A stretch of DNA of 64,000 bases. Origin: Alphaproteobacteria bacterium (GTDB taxonomy: Bacteria > Pseudomonadota > Alphaproteobacteria > Caulobacterales > Maricaulaceae). The stretch is taken from positions 62,001-126,000 of the forward strand of contig WGOD01000001.1 in NCBI GenBank assembly GCA_016124205.1, written 5' to 3'. Positions 20,061 to 31,542 of the stretch are shown here, in pieces. The notes beneath the pieces are model-generated. The model saw only the letters and a list, made by a program, of their open reading frames with translations, did no database searches and was not told the DNA's origin. The first letter of the stretch is position 1. Each line of letters opens with the position of its first letter. The position numbers and the translations under genes were made by a program.

Positions 20061-21356
20061 TCAGTCCCGCTTGCGATCCGGCAGGCCGCGACCCTTCATG
20101 ATCGCGCTTCCTCCGAATTTTGCGCGTGCCGCGTCCATGGCACGCTCCGCTGCGGCGCGCTTGGTCGCGCCGGGGTCGAGCAGGTCGGCCGCGTCTCCGC
20201 CCGCCGTTTCAAGATCGGAGATGCCGATTCCGATCAGGCGGTAGCGCGTGCCGGTCGCCTCCCTGGCCAGCAATTCCCGCCCGACCCGGAACAGCATGTC
20301 GGCCAGCTGGGTCGGGGCGTTCAGCGTGCGCCGGCGGGTGATCGATTTGAACTCGGCGGTCTTCAGCTTCAGCGTGACGACACTGCCGGACGTCGCCTTG
20401 GCTTTCGCGGCGTCTGCGACTTTCACGCAGAGTGTCCAGAGCTGCTTTTCCAGCGCCTGCAGGTCGGCGATGTCCGTGTTGAACGTGGTTTCCGACGAAA
20501 TGCTTTTCCGTTCGCGGTCCGGGCGGACTTTCCGGCTGTCCTCGCCCCGGGCGAGCCGGGCCAGATGCAGACCGGATTCGCCGTACCGTGCCGCCATGGT
20601 CCGGTCGTCGATGCGCCGGATCTGCGACAGGGTGCGCAGCCCGTCGCGCTCGAGCCGCGAGGCGAAGGCGGGACCGACGCCGTAGACGCTTCCGACCGGG
20701 CGGGGGGCGAGAAAGTCGAGCGTTTCGGCCTTGCCGATCACGGCAAAACCGTCCGGCTTGTCGAGGTCGGACGCGGTCTTGGCGAGGAATTTGTTGTGAG
20801 ACAGGCCGACCGAGACGGTGATACCGACCTCCTGCCGGATGCGACGCTGCAGCCTGAGCAGGCTGAGCGCGGGCGGCGCGCCGTGCAGCCGCTGGGTTCC
20901 GGTCAGGTCGAGAAAGGCCTCGTCGATGGACAGTGGTTCCACCATCGGGGTCAGGTCACGCATCATGTCCTGGATGCGGCGGCCCTCGGCCGCATAGACG
21001 CTGCCGCGCGGCTTCAGGACGACCGCGTCGGGGCAGAGCCGGAGCGCCTGGAACATCGGCATGGCTGATTTCACGCCGTAGAGGCGCGCGACATAGCAGG
21101 CCGTGGCCACAACGCCGCGCTGGCGGCCGCCGATGATGACGGGCTTGTCCTCAAGGCTCGGATCGTCGCGCTTCTCGATCGCGGCATAGAAGGCGTCGCA
21201 ATCGATGTGGGCGATGGACAACGTGTTGAGTTCTGCGTGGCGCATGAGCCGGTGTGAGCCGCAGGCTGGGCAGGTCTTTCGTGGCTCCGGCGGAAGCGGG
21301 GCCAGGCAGGCGCGGCAATAGCCGGGGGGCCGGGCTACTTCGCCGGCCATAGCCAA
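20061..21356 (-). CDS. dinB: DNA polymerase IV (Y-family) with N-terminal zinc-ribbon-like extension
   Basis: IAHIDCDAFYAAIEKRDDP, SIDEAFLDLTG, VSVGLSHNKFLAKTASDLDKPDG; N-terminal CRACLAPLPPEPRKTCPACG. Confidence 0.93.
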   Translation of the reverse strand: MAMAGEVARPPGYCRACLAPLPPEPRKTCPACGSHRLMRHAELNTLSIAHIDCDAFYAAIEKRDDPSLEDKPVIIGGRQRGVVATACYVARLYGVKSAMPMFQALRLCPDAVVLKPRGSVYAAEGRRIQDMMRDLTPMVEPLSIDEAFLDLTGTQRLHGAPPALSLLRLQRRIRQEVGITVSVGLSHNKFLAKTASDLDKPDGFAVIGKAETLDFLAPRPVGSVYGVGPAFASRLERDGLRTLSQIRRIDDRTMAARYGESGLHLARLARGEDSRKVRPDRERKSISSETTFNTDIADLQALEKQLWTLCVKVADAAKAKATSGSVVTLKLKTAEFKSITRRRTLNAPTQLADMLFRVGRELLAREATGTRYRLIGIGISDLETAGGDAADLLDPGATKRAAAERAMDAARAKFGGSAIMKGRGLPDRKRD

Positions 21357-22210
21357 GCCGCCCCCCGAACGCCGCTGGAATCGCCATGGGCGTGCCGGCG
21401 CACGCGCGTCGTGACATCATCGTTGAAGACGTGCGCGGGCAGGGCGGCCTCCACCGCTTCAGCCAGACCGGGTGTATTGGAGACGCCGCCGCCCAGCACG
21501 ATGACCTCCGGATCGAAGACGTTCACGATGTGCGCAAGGCCGCGGGCCAGCCGCGACACGTACCGCTCGAACTCCTCCGGTTGGTCGAGGATTTCGGGCG
21601 GGGGCAGGGTTTCGCCTGTTCTGCGGTAGTGGTCGGCGACGACGCCGGGACCCGAGAGCCACGTTTCGACGCAACCGGTCTGTCCGCACCAGCATTCCGG
21701 TCCGGGATATTCCTCGGGCTTCAGCCAGGGCAGGGGGTTGTGTCCCCATTCCCCGCCGATGCCCTGCGCGCCCGCATGCAGTCTCCCGCCGATGACCAGA
21801 CCGCCACCGACCCCTGTACCGAGGATGACGCCGAGAACGCTCGAGGCTCCGGCGCCTGCGCCATCGATCGCTTCGGACAGGGCGAAGCAGTTGGCATCGT
21901 TCGACAGCCGGACCTCGCCCCCCAGGGCGCGCTCGAGATCGGCCTTCAGCGGCCGGCCGTTGAGCCAGGTCGAGTTGGCGCCGCGAATCAGACCCGAATC
22001 AGGGTGAGCCGAGCCGGGGTGTCCGACACCCACGCACCGGGAAATTGCAGTATCCGGTGCAAGAGTCTGCACGACGGACGACAGGGCGTTCACCATGTCC
22101 GGATAGCTGGAAGGCGTCGGAATCCGGTGCCGGGACAGGATATTTCCGTCCGGATCCATCGTCACGGCTTCGATTTTCGTGCCGCCAAGATCAATCCCGA
22201 TTCGGATCAT
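21335..22210 (-). CDS. ROK family sugar kinase (fructokinase/N-acetylglucosamine kinase-like)
   Basis: IGIDLGGTKIEAV; GVILGTGVGGGLVI; CWCGQTGCVETWLSGPG zinc motif. Confidence 0.9.
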   Translation of the reverse strand: MIRIGIDLGGTKIEAVTMDPDGNILSRHRIPTPSSYPDMVNALSSVVQTLAPDTAISRCVGVGHPGSAHPDSGLIRGANSTWLNGRPLKADLERALGGEVRLSNDANCFALSEAIDGAGAGASSVLGVILGTGVGGGLVIGGRLHAGAQGIGGEWGHNPLPWLKPEEYPGPECWCGQTGCVETWLSGPGVVADHYRRTGETLPPPEILDQPEEFERYVSRLARGLAHIVNVFDPEVIVLGGGVSNTPGLAEAVEAALPAHVFNDDVTTRVRRHAHGDSSGVRGAAWLWPAK

Positions 22211-22395
22211 GCTTTTGCCACCGGACGCCTTATGATTAACATCGGCGTTCTTATCTTGTTCCGGAAAGGGAGAAAAGCGCGAGGCCGACTCATTCTTTGT
22301 TTAGGAAGATCGGCTTGAATGTCACGCGGGGTGTCATAAGGCGCATAACAACCGCGCCGCCATCGCGAAGGACGTTTCAGCGCATGCTTCAGGTC

Positions 22396-22761
22396 ATGTC
22401 GAAGAAAGTTCTCATCGTCGAGGACAACGAGCTGAACATGAAACTGTTTCATGATCTGCTCGAAGCGCATGGCTATGAGGTTGCGGGAACGCGCGACGGC
22501 CTCAAGGCGCTTGAAATGGCGCGCGAACACCGGCCCGATCTGATCCTGATGGATATCCAGCTGCCGGAAGTGTCCGGCCTGGAGGTCACGAAATGGATCA
22601 AGGAAGACGACGAGCTTTCCGCCATTCCTGTCGTCGCGGTCACCGCCTTCGCCATGAAGGGCGATGAGGACCGGATCCGCGCGGGCGGCTGCGAAGCCTA
22701 TTTGTCCAAGCCGATCACGGTCTCGACCTTCATCGAAACCGTTCAGAAATTCCTCAGCTAG
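22396..22761 (+). CDS. divK: Single-domain response regulator DivK
   Basis: [29 protein letters not shown]...[24 protein letters not shown]; immediately upstream of pleD. Confidence 0.93.
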   Translation: MSKKVLIVEDNELNMKLFHDLLEAHGYEVAGTRDGLKALEMAREHRPDLILMDIQLPEVSGLEVTKWIKEDDELSAIPVVAVTAFAMKGDEDRIRAGGCEAYLSKPITVSTFIETVQKFLS

Positions 22762-22772
22762 GGGCGGGCGAT

Positions 22773-24140
<1,368 letters not shown>

Positions 24141-24157
24141 CAAGGCGACGGAAAGAC

Positions 24158-24175
24158 GGCGCGGAAAACCGCGCC
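24158..24175. terminator. Hairpin between convergent pleD and rpmG (possible shared terminator)
   Basis: Perfect 7-bp stem GGCGCGG-AAAA-CCGCGCC; weak T-tract on the minus strand. Confidence 0.6.
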
Positions 24176-24180
24176 GGTCC

Positions 24181-24348
24181 TTACTTGATCTTGGCTTCTT
24201 TGAACTCGACGTGCTTCTTCGCGACCGGGTCGTACTTCTTCAGCACGAGCTTCTCGGTCATCGTGCGGGCGTTCTTCTTCGTCACGTAGAAATAGCCCGT
24301 ACCGGCGGTCGAGTTGAGGCGGATCTTGATGGTCGTCGGTTTGGCCAT
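24181..24348 (-). CDS. rpmG: 50S ribosomal protein L33
   Basis: Translated by hand: [55 protein letters not shown]; 55 aa, below the ORF-track cutoff. Confidence 0.97.
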   Translation of the reverse strand: MAKPTTIKIRLNSTAGTGYFYVTKKNARTMTEKLVLKKYDPVAKKHVEFKEAKIK

Positions 24349-24432
24349 GACGAAATCACCCGAATAAGCTTTGTACGCAGGGCAATGCCGCCCGGCGCGG
24401 AGCGGCGGAACATACGCATGGGCACGGGGTTG

Positions 24433-25611
24433 TCAACCGGTCCGGCGCTGCACGATGCGGATGGTCAGCACTGCAATGAAGAGCAGTGCGAAACCGGACA
24501 GGACGATCAGCACGCCTTGCGGGTCGATCATGTCCATCGCGGCACCGGCCACCGGCGGTCCGGCGAAGGATCCGATGCCGTAGGCCATCACGAAGGCCGC
24601 GTTGGCGGCCGCAATCGCTCCGCCCGTGAAGCGGTCCCCGATCATGGCGAGGCCGAGCGTATAGAGCGTCGTGGCCAGACCCACGTAGACGAACATGACG
24701 GCATAGAGCGCGAGCGCGGCACTGCCCGCGAGCCAGACGAAGACCGGGCCGACGAGGCAGACAAGTGCGATTGCCGCCACGACGGGGCGCTTTCCGACCG
24801 TGTCGGCGAGCCGTCCGACGGGAAGCTGCATCAGAATTCCGCCGACGGCGCCGCACGCCATGATGATGCCGATGGCGGCCTCGGCGAGGCCGATACGCAC
24901 GCCATAGACCGGCATCAGCGAGAAGAAGATCGTCTCCGTCGCGCCAAAGAGCAGTCCCGCGCCCACGGCCGTCGGGGCGATCGCGGCGGCCTTCAACATG
25001 GCGAGAGCGCTGGCATCGCCAGGTGAGGGTGGCTCGATCTCGGGACCGCGCAGCGCGATGACAGGGATGGTGCCGAGCGTAAACAGCAGCGTGCCGGCGA
25101 TCCAGGGCGCCCAGCCCTGTGAACCCAGGACCGACAGCAACATCCCGCCGAGGCCGAACCCGCAGGCCAGCGCTGTGGCATACATCGCCAGAATGGTGGC
25201 GCGGCGCGCCGGGGTGGCGATCTGATTGATCCAGGTTTCCGAAGCGACGAACACGATGGTGATGGCCACGCCCATCAGGAAGCGCAGGACGAACCAGGCG
25301 GTCACATCCGGGATGAGCCGGAAGAGGGGCAGGCAGGCGGCCGCAAACAGGAGGCTCAGCACGATCAGGGGGCGGCCGGGCAGGCGCGACAGCATCCGCG
25401 GCACGAAGGGCGTCGCGAGGATCGTCGACAGCGCAGCCGCGGCGCCATTCAGGCCGACCAGCGCGCCCGATCCGGTCATCATTTCCAGATTGATCCCGAT
25501 CACCGGCATCAGCAGCGTGAAACCGCAGCCCGACAGAGCCGCGCAGACGATTGCCGCCGCAAGGGAGCGGTTGCGCGCAAGATCGGGAGACAGGAGCAGG
25601 CGGGCGATCAT
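24433..25611 (-). CDS. MFS transporter
   Basis: ~12 hydrophobic segments; RMLSRLPGRPLIVLS loop; LVGLNGAAAALSTILATPFVPR. Confidence 0.88.
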   Translation of the reverse strand: MIARLLLSPDLARNRSLAAAIVCAALSGCGFTLLMPVIGINLEMMTGSGALVGLNGAAAALSTILATPFVPRMLSRLPGRPLIVLSLLFAAACLPLFRLIPDVTAWFVLRFLMGVAITIVFVASETWINQIATPARRATILAMYATALACGFGLGGMLLSVLGSQGWAPWIAGTLLFTLGTIPVIALRGPEIEPPSPGDASALAMLKAAAIAPTAVGAGLLFGATETIFFSLMPVYGVRIGLAEAAIGIIMACGAVGGILMQLPVGRLADTVGKRPVVAAIALVCLVGPVFVWLAGSAALALYAVMFVYVGLATTLYTLGLAMIGDRFTGGAIAAANAAFVMAYGIGSFAGPPVAGAAMDMIDPQGVLIVLSGFALLFIAVLTIRIVQRRTG

Positions 25612-25650
25612 GGCCGCGCTATAGCGGCCCTCGAGGCGATTGTCGCCTGC

Positions 25651-26307
25651 CTAGAGTGGATCGATGCGGACCTTGCGCGCCAGTTCGCGGATGTGGCGCG
25701 GCTGCGCCTTCGTGTCCTTCAATTGCCGGTCGAGTTCATGCAGTACGAAGCGCGTGACATGGGGCAGGGGCAGATCGCCGGTCTTTTCGAACGGGACCCA
25801 GAGGATGTCTTCCAGTTCCGGATCGGTGATCTCGACGCGCTCCTCGCGCAGGGCGGACGCGTCGGCGTGGAAGAACCAGGCATCAAAGCGGCGCACGCGC
25901 CCCGGCGGCGTGATCGCACGCGCGACCAGTCTGAGCGGGGACAGGTCCGGCGCGACGCCGTGCTGGCGAAAGGGCGACCAGGCCGCATGGCGGCTGCGGA
26001 TCTCGGCCGGCGAGGCCAGGAGGTAGCCCGTCTCTTCCGCGGTCTCGCGGACGCTGGCGACCGCGACCGCGCGAGCCCGGTTTTCCGGCATGGTTTTCGT
26101 CATGCAGCCAAGCACCGGACGCGGCAGATCTCCCGCGATAGTCGCATAGGCGTCGGCGCGGTCGGCTCGGCCGCCGGGAAAGACGTAGCGGTCGGGCATG
26201 AAGGCGTGCTTCGCGGAGCGGCGGCCCATCAGGATTTCGACACTGCCGCCCGCCGGACGCGTCAGAATGAGCGATCCGGCGAGTTTCGGACGCAGCGGCG
26301 GGTTCAC
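25651..26307 (-). CDS. NUDIX hydrolase
   Basis: YVFPGGRADRADAYA ... AVASVRETAEETGYLLA (Nudix-box-like RExxEExG). Confidence 0.88.
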   Translation of the reverse strand: MNPPLRPKLAGSLILTRPAGGSVEILMGRRSAKHAFMPDRYVFPGGRADRADAYATIAGDLPRPVLGCMTKTMPENRARAVAVASVRETAEETGYLLASPAEIRSRHAAWSPFRQHGVAPDLSPLRLVARAITPPGRVRRFDAWFFHADASALREERVEITDPELEDILWVPFEKTGDLPLPHVTRFVLHELDRQLKDTKAQPRHIRELARKVRIDPL

Positions 26308-28607
26308 CGGCGCTTGCCCTTCTTCGCCTTGCCACCCTTTCGGCCGCCCTTCGGCCCGCCCGGCCGGCCCTTGGGCCCGCCGCGGCCGCGATAACCGCCC
26401 GGACGCCCGCGGCCCCGCCCATGCCGGGGCGGCTTGCCGTCTTCGGGCGGCGTTGTGAGTTCGAGCAGCAGGCCGCCTGTTATCGGCGCGGCCTCCAGAA
26501 CGCGGACTTTCACCGGCATGCCGAGCCGGTAGGTGTCGCCGGAGCGCTCACCGATCAGGGCGTGGGCGGTTTCGTCGTGATGGAAGCGTTCGTGTCCGAG
26601 CTGGCTGATCGGGACAAGCCCGTCCGCGCCGGTCTCGTCGAGCCGGATAAAGGCGCCAAACCGGGTGACGCCGGTGATGCGGCCCGGAAATTCGCTGCCC
26701 ACATGCTCCGACATGTAGAGCGCGACATAGCGGTCGACGGCATCGCGCTCGGCGGCCATGGCGCGGCGTTCCGCTGCCGTGATGTCTTCCGCGATCGCTT
26801 CGAGTTGGCTTGCCTCGGCCTCGGTCTGGCCGTCCTTCCCGAACTTGCCGGCGCGGATCAGCGCGCGATGCACGGTCAGGTCGGCATAGCGCCGGATCGG
26901 CGAGGTGAAGTGGGCATAGCGGCGCAGGTTCAGACCGAAATGGCCCTGGTTTTCGGGCGAGTAGACCGCCTGGGACTGGGTGCGCAGGACGACTTCATTG
27001 ATCGTCGCATAGTGCGGCGTGTCCTTGGCGCGTTCCAACAGTCGATTGAAGCGTTCGGTGCGCACGGTTTCACCCTGCGCCCAGTTCATGTCCAGCGTGT
27101 CGAGGAAGTCCGCAAGCGCCTGAAGTTTCTCGGCACTCGGCGGTTCGTGGACGCGGTAGATCAAGGGCAGTTTCGCCTGCTCCAGCGTTTCCGCGGCGCA
27201 GACATTCGCCTGGATCATGCATTCCTCGATCAGGCGGTGGGCGTCGAAGCGTTCGCGGGTCTCGACACCGATCACCTTGCCGTCCTCACCAACGCGCACC
27301 TTGCGCTCCGGTGAGTCGATCTCGAGCGGCTGGCGCTGCTGGCGCGCCTTCTTCATCGCGGCATAGGCGCCCCAGAGCGGTTTCAGGACCGGGTCGAGCA
27401 GGGGTCCGGTCTTGTCGTCGGGGTTTCCGTCTATCGCGGTTTGCGCCTGCGTGTAGCTGAGCTTGGCCGCGGAACGCATCCAGCCGCGCAGGAAGCGGTG
27501 GCCGTGCTTGTGGCCGCCCTTGTCGAACACCATGCGGACGGCCATACAGGGCCGGTCCTCGTTCTCGCGCAGCGAACACAGATCATTCGACAAGCGCTCG
27601 GGCAGCATCGGCACGACGCGGTCGGGCAGATAGACCGAATTGCCGCGCTTGAGCGCGCCGCGATCAAGGGGAGAGTCCGGCGTGACATAGGCTGCGACGT
27701 CGGCAATCGCGACGATCACGACCCATCCGCCCTTGTTGCCGGGATCCTCGTCCGGCGCGGCCCAGACGGCATCGTCATGGTCCTTGGCGTCGTCCGGGTC
27801 GATGGTGACCAGCGGGATCGAGCGCAAATCCTCGCGATTGCCCTGGCTCGCGGGTTTCACGTCCTGCGCCTGACGGAATTCCTCCTCGCCGAATTCGGTC
27901 GGAATACCGTGGGAATGCAGGGCGATGATGCTGCCGGCGCCGGGTGAATCCGCGCTGCCGATCACTTCGATGATGTGGGCCGGTTTCGGACCGCCGCGCC
28001 GCTCCGCGCGCGCAATCCGGCACAGGACCAGATCGCCGTCCTTCGCCTTTTCCGCCTCGCCCTTCATCGGGACGAGATCGTCCTTCGACCGCCGGTCGAC
28101 GGGCTTCAGCGCTGGGCGGCCCTTGCCCTTCCGCAGGACACACAGGATGGTGTGCGCACTCTGGCCCAGCTTGCGGATAAGGCGTGCTTCCCAACCGCCT
28201 TCGTCGTCCTTCTCGAGGCGAACGAGGGCGCGGTCGCCAATGCCGAGCGCCGGCCCTCCACGTCCGCCAGCACCTTCGCCGGGGGCCAGGCGGATGCGTG
28301 CGGCCGGAGCGCCGGGCTTGGTCATGCGCGCGAGCAACTCGCCGTCGGTGTCCCGGTCATGGATCTCGACCACGGCGACTTCGGGCACGGTATCGGACAG
28401 GGCCCAACCCTTGCGGCCTTCGCGGTGGATGGCCTTTTCGTCCTCGAGAATGCGCAGGGCGGTTTTCAGGAAGGCTTTCTGGTCGGCGTCGAGTTTCAGG
28501 GCCTGCGCCAGATCGCGCTTGGTGGCGCGTCCCTGTCCAAGGCGAATGGCCTCGAGCAGGGCGTCGCGGGTGAAACCGGTTTCCTTCGGATCAAAGTCCG
28601 TTGACAA
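26304..28607 (-). CDS. rnr: Ribonuclease R
   Basis: RNB motifs VTIDPDDAKDHDDAVWA, SLRENEDRPCMAVRM, RYAHFTSPIRRYADLTVHRAL; S1 domain; RG/K-rich tail. Confidence 0.95.
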   Translation of the reverse strand: MSTDFDPKETGFTRDALLEAIRLGQGRATKRDLAQALKLDADQKAFLKTALRILEDEKAIHREGRKGWALSDTVPEVAVVEIHDRDTDGELLARMTKPGAPAARIRLAPGEGAGGRGGPALGIGDRALVRLEKDDEGGWEARLIRKLGQSAHTILCVLRKGKGRPALKPVDRRSKDDLVPMKGEAEKAKDGDLVLCRIARAERRGGPKPAHIIEVIGSADSPGAGSIIALHSHGIPTEFGEEEFRQAQDVKPASQGNREDLRSIPLVTIDPDDAKDHDDAVWAAPDEDPGNKGGWVVIVAIADVAAYVTPDSPLDRGALKRGNSVYLPDRVVPMLPERLSNDLCSLRENEDRPCMAVRMVFDKGGHKHGHRFLRGWMRSAAKLSYTQAQTAIDGNPDDKTGPLLDPVLKPLWGAYAAMKKARQQRQPLEIDSPERKVRVGEDGKVIGVETRERFDAHRLIEECMIQANVCAAETLEQAKLPLIYRVHEPPSAEKLQALADFLDTLDMNWAQGETVRTERFNRLLERAKDTPHYATINEVVLRTQSQAVYSPENQGHFGLNLRRYAHFTSPIRRYADLTVHRALIRAGKFGKDGQTEAEASQLEAIAEDITAAERRAMAAERDAVDRYVALYMSEHVGSEFPGRITGVTRFGAFIRLDETGADGLVPISQLGHERFHHDETAHALIGERSGDTYRLGMPVKVRVLEAAPITGGLLLELTTPPEDGKPPRHGRGRGRPGGYRGRGGPKGRPGGPKGGRKGGKAKKGKRR

Positions 28608-28616
28608 GTTCTGTCT

Positions 28617-31202
28617 CTAGTCCTTTGCCTTAGCTGCGGCTTTCTTCTTCGCCGTAGACTTCTTCTTCGCGCCGGAGGCGGTCTTTTTCGCAGGGGTCTT
28701 CCGCGCGCCCTTCTTGCCGCCTTTGGCGGCGCGTTCCTGGATCAGCTCGACCGCCTTCTCGAGCGTCACGTCTTCCGGGGCGAGCCCCTTGGGCAGGGTG
28801 GCGTTGACCTTCTTCCACTTCACATAAGGACCATAGCGGCCCTTCATGACGCGGACCTGATCGCCATCGTGCTCGCCGAGTTCCTTGAGCGGTTCGGACG
28901 TCGCACCACGCCCACCGCCCGCCTTTTTCTCGGCGATCAGCGTGACGGCACGGTTCAGGCCGATATCGAATACTTCTTCGATATCAGAGACATTCGCGTA
29001 TGTTCTGCCGTGGCGCACGAAGGGGCCGTAGCGTCCGAGACCCGCCTCGATCATCTCCCCGTCTTCCGGGTGTGGACCGACTTCGCGCGGCAGGGACAGG
29101 AGTTTGATCGCGCGTTCGAGATTGATCGTGTCCTTGGCCCAGCCCTTCGGCAGGGAGGAGCGTTTCGGCTTCTCCTCGCCCGCGACGGCCATCTCCAGAT
29201 AGGGACCGAAGCGGCCATCCTTCAGATAGATCGTCTCGCCCGAAACCGGGTCTTCGCCGAGCGACCCGTCGCCTTCTGCGGCCGGGGCCTCGTCAGTCGC
29301 ACCCAGGGGGCGGGTGAACTTGCAGTCCGGGTAATTCGAGCATCCGACGAAAGCGCCGAACTTGCCGAGGCGGATCGACAGCGTGCCTTGCTTGCAGGAC
29401 GGGCATTCGCGCGGATCGGAGCCGTCCTCGCGTTCGGGATAGATGTGCGGGGCGAGCGCGGTGTTCAGCGCCTCGAGGACATCGCCGATCCGGAGATCGC
29501 CGATATCGTTCACCGAGGCGGAGAACTGGGTCCAGAAATCGCGCAACAGCTGCTTCCAGTCGAGGTCGCCGGCCGAGACCTTGTCGAGCTGGTTTTCGAG
29601 ATCCGCGGTGAAATCGTATTCGACGTAGCGCGCGAAGAAATTCTCGAGGAAGGCGGTGACGACGCGGCCCTTGTCCTCCGGGATGAAGCGGTTCTTGTCC
29701 ATCCGGACATAGTCGCGCTCGCGCAGCACGGTCAGGACCGAGGCATAGGTCGACGGGCGGCCGATGCCGAGCTCTTCCATCTTCTTGACCAGCGAAGCCT
29801 CGGTATAGCGGGGCGGGGGCTGGGTGAAATGCTGGTCGGCATAGGTCTTCTTCACGTCCGCCGGCGCGCCTTCATCGACCTTCGGCAGACGGGTGTCGTT
29901 CTCGTCTTCCTCGTCGTCGCGGCCCTCGGTGTAGAGGGTCAGGAAGCCGTCGAAGAGCAGAACCGAACCGGTCGCGCGCATGGCGAGCGTGCCGTCGGCA
30001 TTCTCCATGTCGATCGTCGTGCGCTCGAACCGCGCGCTTTCCATCTGGCTGGCGACGGCGCGCTTCCAGATCAGGGCGTAAAGCTTCGCCTCGTCGCCAT
30101 CGAGATGGAGGTTTTCCGGCAGGCGCGAGAAGCTGGTCGGGCGGATCGCCTCGTGGGCTTCCTGCGCATTCTTTTGCTTCGACGTGTACACGCGCGGGCT
30201 GGACGGCAGGTAGAGCGCGCCGTGACGGTCGCCGATCACGTGGCGGGCTTCGCTGATCGCCTCGCCGACCATGGAGACGCCGTCGGTCCGCATATAGGTG
30301 ATGAGGCCGACCGTCTCGCCGCCGAGATTGACGCCTTCATAGAGCTTCTGCGCGGTGCGCATGGTGCGTTGCGCATTGAAGCCCAGCTTGCGCGCGGCTT
30401 CCTGTTGCAGCGTCGAGGTGGTGAAGGGCGGGGCCGGGTGGCGCTTGGTTGGCTTCGCTTCGACCGAAGCGATGGAGAAGCTGGCGGCCTCGATCGCGGC
30501 GACGGCGGATTTCGCCATCGCGCGGTTGCCGATCGACATCTTGTCGATCTTCTTGCCTTCGAACTTCGTCAGACGGGCGCGGAAGGGGTCGGACTTGCCC
30601 GACGCCATGTCGGCCTCGACACTCCAGTATTCTTCCGGGCGGAATTTCTCGATCTCGAGTTCACGGTCGCAGACGAGGCGCAGCGCGACGGACTGCACGC
30701 GGCCAGCCGAACGGGCGCCCGGCAGCTTGCGCCAGAGGACCGGCGACAGGGTGAAGCCGACGAGATAGTCGAGTGCGCGGCGCGCCAGATAGGCCTCGAC
30801 CAGTTCCATGTCGATCGCGCGCGGATGGCGCATCGCTTCACTGATGGCGCTCTTCGTAATCGCGTTGAAGGCGACGCGTTCGACCGCGACCCCCTTCAGG
30901 ACCTTGCGCTTGGTCAGCGCTTCCAGCAGGTGCCAGGAAATCGCTTCGCCTTCGCGGTCCGGGTCGGTCGCGAGGATCAGCTTGTCGGCGCCCTTCACGG
31001 CGTCGGCGATCGCCTTGATCCGCTTGGCGGAGGCGGGCTCGACCTCCCATTCCATCGCGAAATCCTCGTCCGGGCGAACCGAACCGTCTTTCGGCGGCAA
31101 ATCGCGGACATGGCCAAAGCTGGCGAGGACTTCGAAGTCCTTGCCGAGATACTTGTTGATGGTCTTGGCCTTGGCCGGGGATTCGACGACGACGACGTTC
31201 AT
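28617..31202 (-). CDS. topA: DNA topoisomerase I
   Basis: MNVVVVESPAKAKTINKYLG; LITYMRTDGVSM (active Tyr); CPSCKQGTL zinc motif; K/A-rich C-terminus. Confidence 0.97.
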   Translation of the reverse strand: MNVVVVESPAKAKTINKYLGKDFEVLASFGHVRDLPPKDGSVRPDEDFAMEWEVEPASAKRIKAIADAVKGADKLILATDPDREGEAISWHLLEALTKRKVLKGVAVERVAFNAITKSAISEAMRHPRAIDMELVEAYLARRALDYLVGFTLSPVLWRKLPGARSAGRVQSVALRLVCDRELEIEKFRPEEYWSVEADMASGKSDPFRARLTKFEGKKIDKMSIGNRAMAKSAVAAIEAASFSIASVEAKPTKRHPAPPFTTSTLQQEAARKLGFNAQRTMRTAQKLYEGVNLGGETVGLITYMRTDGVSMVGEAISEARHVIGDRHGALYLPSSPRVYTSKQKNAQEAHEAIRPTSFSRLPENLHLDGDEAKLYALIWKRAVASQMESARFERTTIDMENADGTLAMRATGSVLLFDGFLTLYTEGRDDEEDENDTRLPKVDEGAPADVKKTYADQHFTQPPPRYTEASLVKKMEELGIGRPSTYASVLTVLRERDYVRMDKNRFIPEDKGRVVTAFLENFFARYVEYDFTADLENQLDKVSAGDLDWKQLLRDFWTQFSASVNDIGDLRIGDVLEALNTALAPHIYPEREDGSDPRECPSCKQGTLSIRLGKFGAFVGCSNYPDCKFTRPLGATDEAPAAEGDGSLGEDPVSGETIYLKDGRFGPYLEMAVAGEEKPKRSSLPKGWAKDTINLERAIKLLSLPREVGPHPEDGEMIEAGLGRYGPFVRHGRTYANVSDIEEVFDIGLNRAVTLIAEKKAGGGRGATSEPLKELGEHDGDQVRVMKGRYGPYVKWKKVNATLPKGLAPEDVTLEKAVELIQERAAKGGKKGARKTPAKKTASGAKKKSTAKKKAAAKAKD

Positions 31203-31353
31203 ACTGATTCCGTTGTGGAAAGCGGCTTCTGCCGGTCGGGCAGCGGCGCGGGAACGTGGGGGAGGGTCAGGCGGGTGTCAACGGGCGGCACAACTTGCAA
31301 AGCAAAATTTCATCATGCACAAATACCCGCACAGGTAGATTTTGGGGGCGGGC

Positions 31354-31542
31354 ATGCAATCGACTGGAGAAGCGGGGCGCGCGATTCTCGCGACCGAGGC
31401 GGCCGACTTTACCGCCGAACTGCTGGCGGACCTCGCGGAAATTGCGCAAACGGCGGGACTGCCGCAATCCGCCGCCGTCATCGCTGCAGCCATACATGTG
31501 GTCCGGCTCGAGTCGACGGCGGGTGATCGCCGGGACAATTAG
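31354..31542 (+). CDS. Small hypothetical protein (62 aa)
   Basis: MQSTGEAGRAILATEAADFTAELLADLAEIAQTAGLPQSAAVIAAAIHVVRLE; helix-rich; occupies the topA-dprA intergenic space and overlaps the dprA stop. Confidence 0.45.
   Translation: MQSTGEAGRAILATEAADFTAELLADLAEIAQTAGLPQSAAVIAAAIHVVRLESTAGDRRDN

Noticed and set aside
28869-31526. 885-aa plus-strand ORF antisense to topA
   Set aside because: topA is unambiguous; the antisense product shows the composition typical of shadow ORFs.
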